DNA from: DASTHV01 sp035718045
GTDB lineage: Bacteria > Patescibacteriota > Saccharimonadia > Saccharimonadales > UBA10212
NCBI GenBank assembly: GCA_035718045.1
Contig: DASTHV010000024.1
Span: forward strand, 1-10,468
Length of the DNA: 10,468 bases
Reading direction: 5' to 3'
Position numbers and translations under genes: made by a program. The notes beneath the pieces are model-generated. The model was not told the origin of the DNA and searched no databases. It was given only the letters and a program-made list of their open reading frames with translations. Shown piece after piece: positions 5,482 to 10,468 of this stretch (positions are counted from its first letter, which is position 1; each line of letters starts with the position of its first letter).

Positions 5482-6495
5482 ATGGCAAAACCCAGACGCC
5501 TAAAAGCAAGCTTCGCAATCTTCTTCGCGGTTATTGTGGGCATGTTTCCTCTAATGATGCCCCTTGAGGTTCGTGCCGCCACGCCGCCGGCGTCTACTAC
5601 CGGTGGCCAAGCGCTAGAAATTGCTCCCCCGCTGGTTGAGCTGTCCGCCAATCCCGGCCAGACTATCACTACTCAGATACTTTTACGTGATGTCTCCAGC
5701 ACCGAACTAGTAGTTACCGGCCAGGCTAATGACTTTGTGGCCCAGGGCGAGAACGGCACACCCAAAATCCTGCTCAATAATAATGCGTCTAACGATCCCT
5801 ATTCTATGAAAGACTGGGTCAACTTCCCGGGAAACTTGCTGCTGGTACCCAAAGAAATTAAGACGATGAAAGTGACTATCAGCGTGCCAGCCAACGCCTC
5901 CCCAGGTGGTCACTACGGAGTTATTCGATTTACCGGCACGCCTCCCTCGCTAAGTGGTACGGGCGTTTCTCTGTCGGCTAGTGTTGGTACGTTGGTTCTG
6001 CTGACTGTTAACGGCAAGATTACGGAAAATATGTCAGTCAAAGAATTTTCGGTAAACCATAACGGCAAAACTGGTAGTTTTTTTGAATCCGGGCCGCTGG
6101 ATTTTGTCGTAAGATTGAATAACCAAAGCAATGTTCACGAAGAACCTTCCGGACTAATCACGGTTAGCGACACATTCGGCAAAAAGATTGCCACTATGCG
6201 CGTTAACAATCCACCGCGCAATATCTTGCCGGGCAGCGTCCGGAAGTTCGATGCCAAGCTGGATAAGACGGTAATTGGCAACCGGATGCTGTTTGGCCGC
6301 TACAAGGCCACCTTAAGCATGACCTACGGCAGCGACAAAAAACCCCTAAATGCCACTATGACTTTTTGGGTGATTCCTTGGAAAATCATCCTAATAATCA
6401 TCGCCTGCATAATTGTCGGCTTCTTTGCTCTGCGCTTCGCGATTCGCCGCTACAACCAACGAATCATTTCTAAATCTCGTCACCACCGCCGCTAA
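5482..6495 (+). CDS. Membrane-anchored DUF916/WxL-interacting-like surface protein
   Basis: The 337-residue product has a signal peptide (FAIFFAVIVGMFPLMMPLEVRA|A), two beta-rich extracellular domains, one C-terminal transmembrane helix (about 296-317, WVIPWKIILIIIACIIVGFF) and a strongly basic cytoplasmic tail ending SRHHRR. The first domain (about 38-170) has ALEIAPPLVELSANPGQTIT, a long strand-rich stretch, a P.E...M.V.I.VP segment (VPKEIKTMKVTISVPANASP) and GGHYGVIRF. The second (about 175-290) has DFVVRLNNQSNVHEEPSG and NILPGSVRKFDA. This order (signal, DUF916-like, DUF3324-like, membrane helix, basic tail) matches the WxL-interacting proteins encoded beside WxL genes in Firmicutes. The stop of paralog 3 is 4 nt upstream and no Shine-Dalgarno is visible, so reinitiation is likely. 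I infer that it holds the secreted paralogs at the surface. A generic NEW3/Ig-like protein is the alternative. Confidence 0.75.
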   Translation: MAKPRRLKASFAIFFAVIVGMFPLMMPLEVRAATPPASTTGGQALEIAPPLVELSANPGQTITTQILLRDVSSTELVVTGQANDFVAQGENGTPKILLNNNASNDPYSMKDWVNFPGNLLLVPKEIKTMKVTISVPANASPGGHYGVIRFTGTPPSLSGTGVSLSASVGTLVLLTVNGKITENMSVKEFSVNHNGKTGSFFESGPLDFVVRLNNQSNVHEEPSGLITVSDTFGKKIATMRVNNPPRNILPGSVRKFDAKLDKTVIGNRMLFGRYKATLSMTYGSDKKPLNATMTFWVIPWKIILIIIACIIVGFFALRFAIRRYNQRIISKSRHHRR

Positions 6496-6523
6496 TACCC
6501 TCGGCAACAGCTGTCGTAATACC

Positions 6524-6934
6524 TCACGCAGACATAGCCGGATTGGCCCAACTATAGTAAACGGATAAACTCAAAGATCGATGTACGCGGGTGCGCAGCC
6601 GCATATGCGCGACCACCTGTTCAAATACTAGAGAACCGTAAAGCGGCACGCTGGCGACGGCCGCCACCAGAATTCGCCGCCGCGACCATCCCTGGCTGGG
6701 ACCGCAGACTATAACAGCAGCTATGTAAATCAAAAACAAAGTGCCGTGGATGTGTCCGGCAATCTGCACGGCAATCCCGTTACCCGGTGTAAGGTATCTT
6801 CCAATTAAGATGCCGGCAATAAGCAGGGTCCAGCCAACGGTTTCCCCGATGGCGCTCAGCCTGAATAATGCCCACGCTTCATTTTCCGTAAAGGGTTTGA
6901 ATCCCTCATATTTTTTAATCAGCTTGTTTAGCAT
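6524..6934 (-). CDS. Small DUF3817-like integral membrane protein
   Basis: The 136-residue product has three hydrophobic segments (about 32-48, 55-78 and 88-105). Features of the DUF3817 family are visible: a first segment after RLSAIGETVGW, the GRYLTPGNGIAVQIAGHIHG block with the HxHG motif at 61-64, and a third helix preceded by WSRRR. The family has no firm biochemical role and is often about 90-110 residues. Here there are extra N-terminal (1-22) and Arg-rich C-terminal (111-120) tails. The gene converges on the anchored surface protein gene with 28 nt between stops and no clear terminator. Hexamer TTTATT lies 6 nt before the ATG; this is weak evidence for a leaderless start. Confidence 0.7.
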   Translation of the reverse strand: MLNKLIKKYEGFKPFTENEAWALFRLSAIGETVGWTLLIAGILIGRYLTPGNGIAVQIAGHIHGTLFLIYIAAVIVCGPSQGWSRRRILVAAVASVPLYGSLVFEQVVAHMRLRTRVHRSLSLSVYYSWANPAMSA

Positions 6935-6982
6935 AAACCTAATAAAAGTCTACAACAAAACACATATCAGTTAGTAGGCGAG

Positions 6983-6996
6983 TGGTCTATAGACCA
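6983..6996. promoter_or_regulatory. 14-bp perfect palindrome upstream of the DUF3817-like gene
   Basis: TGGTCTATAGACCA is its own reverse complement. It sits 48 nt upstream of the minus-strand ATG at 6934, in the 90-nt gap after the DHFR-family gene. It fits a dimeric repressor site, but no regulator gene is adjacent. Confidence 0.4.
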
Positions 6997-6999
6997 TAT

Positions 7000-7020
7000 A
7001 AAACAGGCCGCTTATAGCCT
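7000..7020 (-). terminator. Weak possible terminator after the first DHFR-family gene
   Basis: On the minus strand AGGC (7020-7017) pairs with GCCT (7008-7005), with one extra G-T pair, and GTTTTAT follows. The stem is only 5 bp. It begins 5 nt beyond the stop of the gene at 7025-7627. Confidence 0.25.
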
Positions 7021-7024
7021 TATA

Positions 7025-7627
7025 TCAATCGAATGAGCCGGTTTTAACGTCGCCGGCCCGTTTGTAATAGGCAAAGATCAGGCCCTTTGGCGAGACTTTA
7101 GAATCCGTCAGCTCAAAAGCCGCCGGAATCGTGCCTTCGGCGAATAGGCGCTTGCCGTTGCCCAGCGTTATTGGGTATATCCTTAGCCAAAGCTCGTCAA
7201 CCAAATCGTTTTTAAGCAAAGTCTGAATCATATTGCTGCTGCCCTGCACGGATAACATCGGCCCGTCTTGATGCTTTAGCTTCTTTAACTTAGCAGCCAC
7301 ATCTCCGTCGATCAGTACCGTCTTTTCCCAGGTCAACTCTGAGTCGCGGTGCGAAACCACGTATTTTGTAGCCTTATTAAACGGATTGGCTATCGCGCCT
7401 TCCTGTTTGGGCCAATAATCCCGCCATATGTCGTACGTCTTCCTGCCAAGCAGCAGGTCATACTCGCCGCTGAATTCTTCACCAAAAATTTTATTAGAAA
7501 ATTCATCGGCATATGGCCAGGTCCAGCCGCCATGCTTAAACCCGCCCGATGTATCTTCTTCAGGCCCGCCCGGCGCTTGCATCACCCCATCCAGCGAAAT
7601 CATTGATATAACAACTATTTTTCTCAT
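7025..7627 (-). CDS. Dihydrofolate-reductase-family (RibD C-terminal-like) protein, copy 1
   Basis: The 200-residue product has the fold signatures of the bacterial DHFR/RibD-C superfamily of the YwjB/YyaP type: N-terminal strand and substrate loop RKIVVISMISLDGVMQAPGG, the LLLGRKTYDIWRDYWP block (45-75), KYVVSH, a nucleotide-binding segment DGPMLSVQGSSNMIQTLL and VDELWLRIYPITLGNGKRLFAEG near the C-terminus. Length is typical. These proteins are NAD(P)H-dependent reductases of mostly unknown substrate. True folate reduction or riboflavin synthesis is not shown, and no folate or rib gene is adjacent. It follows the second family member by 24 nt on the same strand. TGC+TACGAT ends 6 nt before the ATG and could be an internal leaderless promoter. 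Confidence 0.88.
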   Translation of the reverse strand: MRKIVVISMISLDGVMQAPGGPEEDTSGGFKHGGWTWPYADEFSNKIFGEEFSGEYDLLLGRKTYDIWRDYWPKQEGAIANPFNKATKYVVSHRDSELTWEKTVLIDGDVAAKLKKLKHQDGPMLSVQGSSNMIQTLLKNDLVDELWLRIYPITLGNGKRLFAEGTIPAAFELTDSKVSPKGLIFAYYKRAGDVKTGSFD

Positions 7628-7651
7628 GCCTATATCGTAGCAAAAAAGGAT

Positions 7652-8227
7652 TTATGTATTGTGGTAATGAAGATGCACAAAACCATTTTCAAACTTCCGT
7701 ATGTCCACCAGCTCAAGTTTACTTTTAAAATCTTTTGGCAGCCAATAATTGCCGCTGCCTATCATTACGGGGGCGATAATTTGGTGGAAATCATCGACAA
7801 TCCCGGCTTTTATCGCTTGGGCCGCTAGATGCGGGCCGCCGATGTCAAAATCTTTATCCGATTCCGCCACTAATTTTTGGATGGAGCTTGGGTCAAAAGA
7901 CCGCTCAATCTTTGCATTAACTATTGAAACTTTAGAAAGGGAAGTGGAATAAACTATTTTCTTTGCTGCGCGCCAAATTTTGGAATAATCATTCATAGCT
8001 TGACTGGGACCATCCATCGGCCCGCTGGTTCCTTCGGTTGGAATCTCGTCCCATACTTTCATTGTTTCGTACAGCTTGTGTCCCATTAGGATCGTTCCCA
8101 CACTGCGCAGATTATCATTTACAAAGGAATGGACTTCTTCGCTTGGCTTAGCCCATTCAAAATGACCATTTTTATCCGCTACGTAGCCATCGATCGATGT
8201 CGTTATAAGATATATTAACTTGCCCAT
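7652..8227 (-). CDS. Dihydrofolate-reductase-family (RibD C-terminal-like) protein, copy 2
   Basis: The 191-residue product belongs to the same superfamily as its neighbour but is a distant paralog: KLIYLITTSIDGYVADKNGHFEWAKP at the N-terminus, TILMGHKLYETMKVWDEIP, KKIVYSTSL, FDIGGPHLAAQAIKAGIVDD (nucleotide-binding region) and IAPVMIGSGNYWLP. The pattern and length fit YyaP-type proteins. The substrate is unknown. It reads first in a two- or three-gene minus-strand group and is divergent from the phosphatase gene at 8265, with 37 bp between start codons. TGA+GACAAT (8242-8234 on the minus strand) ends 6 nt before the ATG, a weak but consistent leaderless arrangement. No Shine-Dalgarno is seen. 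Confidence 0.88.
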   Translation of the reverse strand: MGKLIYLITTSIDGYVADKNGHFEWAKPSEEVHSFVNDNLRSVGTILMGHKLYETMKVWDEIPTEGTSGPMDGPSQAMNDYSKIWRAAKKIVYSTSLSKVSIVNAKIERSFDPSSIQKLVAESDKDFDIGGPHLAAQAIKAGIVDDFHQIIAPVMIGSGNYWLPKDFKSKLELVDIRKFENGFVHLHYHNT

Positions 8228-8252
8228 AAAACTATTGTCTCATGCCCCGGCG

Positions 8253-8258
8253 TATAAT
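8253..8258 (+). promoter_or_regulatory. -10 element of the phosphatase gene, leaderless geometry
   Basis: A perfect TATAAT lies 6 nt before the ATG at 8265, the same distance as at 4322-4329. No -35 at standard spacing is evident (TTGTCT at 8235 is too close). The element lies in the 37-bp divergent gap. Confidence 0.6.
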
Positions 8259-8264
8259 AATCGC

Positions 8265-9089
8265 ATGGCCGAAACAACTATGTCACTAGAGCTAACCAAA
8301 GCCATGCAACTGGCTGAACAAGCCGGCGAAATCCTTAAGAAATATCATGGCACCAGCCTTGATGTGAAGTACAAAAGAGACGAATTTGACCCTGTAACCA
8401 TAGCTGATAAAGAGTCAGACGATCTACTACGTGAGGGTATTGGTAAGGAATTCCCAAATGATGAAATTTTAAGCGAAGAAAATCCCTTGCAGCCAAGTTC
8501 CTACACGGGCCGCGTTTGGATGGTAGACCCGCTGGACGATACTAAAGGCTTTGTAGCCGGGCGGGATACTCCTGGAGTAATGATTGGCCTGCTGGAGAAG
8601 GGCAAGCCTATACTTGGCGTGGTTTATTTACCATTTCGTAATGAATGGTATTACGGCCAGGCCGGCAAAGGGGCGTTTAGGGTTAAGGGGGGCGTAACTC
8701 AGCAACTACAAGTACGCCACGTTACCGATATTTCTGAATCGGTCCTAGCGGGCCGCAATGTACTTCGGGGCGATGAACGCCCACTTGATAACGCTGTTGC
8801 TCAGCTCGGCTTCAAAAACTCGCTTCCAGAAGGATGTCTTGGCGCTGAAATCGGGATGATTGCAGCCGGAGAAGCAGATGCTTTTATACAAACTAGTACA
8901 AAAGCCGGAAAATGGGACACCTTAGCGGCGCAAACTATCCTAACCGAGGCCGGTGGTGTTATATGCGATATAGACGGTAACGCGCTTGACTATACCAAGC
9001 CGGCCAGCGGCTGGGACAGATATATTCTGGCGGCCGGTACGCCTGAGCTTTTGCAAGAAATGCTTAGCAAGCTTAAAGAATTTGACTAA
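8265..9089 (+). CDS. Inositol monophosphatase / CysQ-family phosphatase
   Basis: The 274-residue product carries the full metal-dependent phosphatase signature of the FIG/IMPase superfamily: FDPVTIADKESDDLLREGI (41-59), the SEE motif (70-72), VDPLDDTKGF (87-96) and the final metal ligand in KWDTLAAQTILTEAGG (216-231; D218). DPLDDTKGF followed by GRD resembles 3'(2'),5'-bisphosphate nucleotidases (CysQ/Hal2) more than classic inositol phosphatases, but histidinol-phosphatase or sugar-phosphatase activity cannot be excluded. All metal-binding residues are present, so it should be active, in the cytoplasm. I chose ATG 8265 rather than the in-frame ATG at 8220 because a perfect -10 lies between them and the extra 15 residues are not family-like. 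A hairpin follows the stop. Confidence 0.9.
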   Translation: MAETTMSLELTKAMQLAEQAGEILKKYHGTSLDVKYKRDEFDPVTIADKESDDLLREGIGKEFPNDEILSEENPLQPSSYTGRVWMVDPLDDTKGFVAGRDTPGVMIGLLEKGKPILGVVYLPFRNEWYYGQAGKGAFRVKGGVTQQLQVRHVTDISESVLAGRNVLRGDERPLDNAVAQLGFKNSLPEGCLGAEIGMIAAGEADAFIQTSTKAGKWDTLAAQTILTEAGGVICDIDGNALDYTKPASGWDRYILAAGTPELLQEMLSKLKEFD

Positions 9090-9094
9090 CCTGA

Positions 9095-9109
9095 GCGCCA
9101 ATCTGGCGC
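9095..9109. terminator. Hairpin between convergent genes, possible terminator
   Basis: GCGCCA, loop ATC, TGGCGC: a perfect 6-bp GC-rich stem 5 nt after the phosphatase stop. Neither strand has a T-tract behind it, so termination is uncertain. Confidence 0.35.
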
Positions 9110-9147
9110 AGCATTATTAACGAATGTGTAAACATCTTGCTTAACAG

Positions 9148-10053
9148 CTAATATGCAGACGTAAGCTTGTCGTCAGTAACCCAATCAAACTTGTCGAGGC
9201 GACGATCTTCAGAACTGTTTGCGTCGTCGAGAGCAGTCCTTAGGTTAAATGATATGCTGCTGTCTTTAGGGCTAATAAATCGGGCACCGTGCATTTTATT
9301 TCCAAAAAAATGACGCTGAGGGTGCGTAACATCTTCACCCAATAATTTTGCACCTAGTATATGGTCATTAAAGTAGACCATCACTTTTTTATGGATAACA
9401 TCGACATAATTTTTAGAATCTTTTGGACTAAAATAATCGCCATGAATTAAACGATGCCGCAATCCTGTAGTTGGCTTAAATACTTCGTCTTTTAATTCTT
9501 TACCTAGTATATTTTCAATCAGCACCCAGTCCTTCTCGGAATTAGGCTTTTTAGCCAGCGCCTCAATTGCAGAAAACAATACAAGTAATTTTGCTGTATG
9601 GCCCGCAGTGTTTACTGCATCATTCCAATAAAAGAAGAATGCATTATCTATGCTGTTGTCAGCAAGGAGCTTATCAAGCGCGCTCTTTTCTTCGTCCATA
9701 AACATAAGACCTACAGGATCAGATGCAAAAAAATCAGAAAATAACCCTATATCAGAGCCATGCTTTACGATAAGAATAGGCTGCATACGAGCTTCCGTAT
9801 AGCACTGACTTACGAACGCTATGCGTGGTATGACCGGTGTAAGTAATTTGCCAAACTCAGCAAAAGCTTTTTTGTAATCACTGGCCTCAATATTGGCTTC
9901 CGCTTGCCACGCATCCACAAACCAGCCATCACGATGATTAAAGTCCCAATGAGTGAATGTAATCCCATTTGCCTCAAAGCTGGGTTGTTCGTTCATCATA
10001 CCTACTGCGTTCTCTGCAAGTGTTTCTATCTGTTGTTGGATTCTGTACTTCAT
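9148..10053 (-). CDS. Hypothetical protein with Apea-like HEPN domain
   Basis: The 301-residue product has no signal peptide or membrane segment. Its C-terminal half looks like an Apea-type HEPN domain: a helix LLVLFSAIEALAKK (156-169; compare the common ALEAL pattern), the ILGKELKDEVF region and a downstream helix with GLRHRLIHGD, giving the HEPN R-x4-H motif at R199-H204. HEPN proteins with this motif are often metal-independent RNases in toxin or antiviral systems. The N-terminal part (1-150) is not recognised. Base composition is visibly more AT-rich than in the neighbouring genes, which fits horizontal acquisition. No antitoxin or partner gene is adjacent. RNase activity is an inference from the motif; a non-catalytic role is possible. 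Confidence 0.75.
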   Translation of the reverse strand: MKYRIQQQIETLAENAVGMMNEQPSFEANGITFTHWDFNHRDGWFVDAWQAEANIEASDYKKAFAEFGKLLTPVIPRIAFVSQCYTEARMQPILIVKHGSDIGLFSDFFASDPVGLMFMDEEKSALDKLLADNSIDNAFFFYWNDAVNTAGHTAKLLVLFSAIEALAKKPNSEKDWVLIENILGKELKDEVFKPTTGLRHRLIHGDYFSPKDSKNYVDVIHKKVMVYFNDHILGAKLLGEDVTHPQRHFFGNKMHGARFISPKDSSISFNLRTALDDANSSEDRRLDKFDWVTDDKLTSAY

Positions 10054-10062
10054 CTTGTGAAT

Positions 10063-10071
10063 ATTTTACCA
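10063..10071 (-). promoter_or_regulatory. Extended -10 of the HEPN gene
   Basis: TGG+TAAAAT on the minus strand ends 9 nt before the ATG at 10053, predicting a leader of about 3 nt or none. No clear -35 is found at 16-18 nt. Confidence 0.5.
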
Positions 10072-10168
10072 GAAGGTTGTAACCGTCATTCCAATCAAGA
10101 AAACGACACATTTTGTCTCGTGAGGTCTACTTCACCGGACTAAAGTTGAAACCGTGCGGCCGATCAAT

Positions 10169-10196
10169 AAACAAAAAGCTCCCGAACAAGGGAGCT
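10169..10196 (-). terminator. Intrinsic terminator of the tRNA-Gly transcript
   Basis: On the minus strand AGCTCCC, loop TTGTTC, GGGAGCT, then TTTTGTTT. The 7-bp stem and T-tract start 16 nt beyond the tRNA CCA end. Confidence 0.85.
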
Positions 10197-10212
10197 AATT
10201 ATGGTGTCAAAT

Positions 10213-10289
10213 TGGTGCGGGTGATGGGACTCTAACCCACGGCCTCTTCCTTGGCAAGGAAGCGCTCTAAACGACTGAGCTACACCCGC
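10213..10289 (-). tRNA. tRNA-Gly(GCC), CCA encoded
   Basis: A 77-nt cloverleaf on the minus strand: acceptor GCGGGTG/CACCCGC, D stem GCTC/GAGC, anticodon arm CTTCC-TTGCCAA-GGAAG with anticodon GCC, variable loop AGGCC, T arm GTGGG-TTAGAGT-CCCAT, discriminator A and encoded CCA. The elbow is unusual. The D loop AGTCGTTTA lacks the GG at 18-19, and the T loop has A at position 56 instead of the near-universal C. With G18 aligned, position 19 is T, so the G19-C56 tertiary pair appears replaced by T19-A56. The first T-stem pair is G49-T65. Levitt pair G15-C48 and T8-A14 are kept. Confidence 0.95.
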
Positions 10290-10314
10290 ATGGCGCAGTG
10301 AATTTACTCTGAAA

Positions 10315-10342
10315 ATGATAGCAGAAACCCCTGTAAAATCAA
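10315..10342 (-). promoter_or_regulatory. Promoter of tRNA-Gly
   Basis: TTGATT (10342-10337), 16-nt spacer, extended -10 TGC+TATCAT (10323-10315) on the minus strand. The expected start is near 10308, about 19 nt before the mature tRNA 5' end. The -35 overlaps the T-tail of the terminator at 10335-10370. Confidence 0.65.
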
Positions 10343-10370
10343 AGCGCGCGGACTATTTCGGCCCGCGCGC
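10335..10370 (-). terminator. Intrinsic terminator of the right-edge gene (possibly bidirectional)
   Basis: A perfect 8-bp GC stem (GCGCGCGG / CCGCGCGC) with an 11-nt loop. On the minus strand TTTGATTTTA follows. On the plus strand CATATTTTTGTTTT follows, so it could act both ways. It lies 38 nt downstream of the stop of the partial gene at 10408. Confidence 0.75.
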
Positions 10371-10407
10371 CATATTTTTGTTTTGTGTGGTGACCGGTAG
10401 GCTGGTT

Positions 10408-10468
10408 CTAGTGCCTGCCGCCCGTAGCGACGTAGCTGACACAGTCTCCTTGGTTCTTGAAAGTGCTG
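10408..10468 (-). CDS. C-terminal end of a protein, 5' part outside window
   Basis: Minus-strand codons read STFKNQGDCVSYVATGGRH and then TAG. The ending FKNQGxCV-(S)-(Y/F)V resembles a C-terminal signature of secreted bacterial proteins. A good terminator follows the stop. Only 19 residues are visible, so frame and family are tentative; other minus frames through this stretch stay open but lack a stop near the terminator. Confidence 0.5.
   Translation of the reverse strand, partial: STFKNQGDCVSYVATGGRH

Noticed and set aside
8220..8264. Upstream in-frame ATG extending the phosphatase by 15 residues
   Set aside because: The extension covers a perfect TATAAT placed 6 nt before ATG 8265 and overlaps the start of the divergent gene; the added residues are not family-like.
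10213..10289. tRNA gene as an integration site
   Set aside because: No repeat of the tRNA 3' end and no integrase are seen in the window, although the nearby HEPN gene has foreign-looking composition.

Overview
The window most likely comes from a member of the Patescibacteria (candidate phyla radiation), with Saccharibacteria (TM7) the best guess. This is an inference. It rests on a divergent F1 beta subunit followed by a very short epsilon subunit, on secreted proteins of a style I associate with Patescibacteria (motif SPSYQFQEASLGG), on promoters set so close to start codons that mRNAs should be leaderless, and on scarce Shine-Dalgarno sequences. TGA is used as a stop (beta subunit, DUF3817-like gene, first DHFR-family gene), so the code is standard and the lineages that reassign TGA are excluded.

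Layout. Positions 1-1046 (+) hold the end of an ATP synthase operon: the 3' part of atpD, a four-base overlapping atpC that lacks its C-terminal helical domain, and an intrinsic terminator. Facing it on the minus strand (1042-2100) is a single-pass membrane protein with a beta-solenoid-like ectodomain. Positions 2235-6495 (+) form the most distinctive region: three paralogous secreted beta-rich proteins, then a signal-peptide plus C-terminal-anchor protein resembling DUF916/WxL-interacting proteins. The second and third paralogs share an almost identical 30-bp promoter. The third paralog is coupled to the anchored protein (4-bp gap).

Positions 6524-8227 (-) carry a small DUF3817-like membrane protein and two tandem dihydrofolate-reductase-family (RibD C-terminal-like) proteins. 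A divergent inositol-monophosphatase/CysQ-family phosphatase follows (8265-9089, +). An AT-richer gene (9148-10053, -) encodes a protein with an Apea-like HEPN motif. The right end has a tRNA-Gly(GCC) with its own promoter and terminator, an unusual elbow, and then the last codons of another minus-strand gene with its terminator.

The best candidate for an undescribed system is the 2235-6495 locus. I read it as a cell-surface module analogous to the WxL/DUF916 clusters of Gram-positive bacteria: secreted, Cys-containing subunits sharing a C-terminal signature (GTYTTTLTYICTATY) plus a membrane-anchored partner. In an episymbiont this could mediate contact with the host cell, but nothing in the sequence proves that role. 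No CRISPR array, insertion sequence, integrase or origin was seen. No gene-free stretch exceeds 300 bases.
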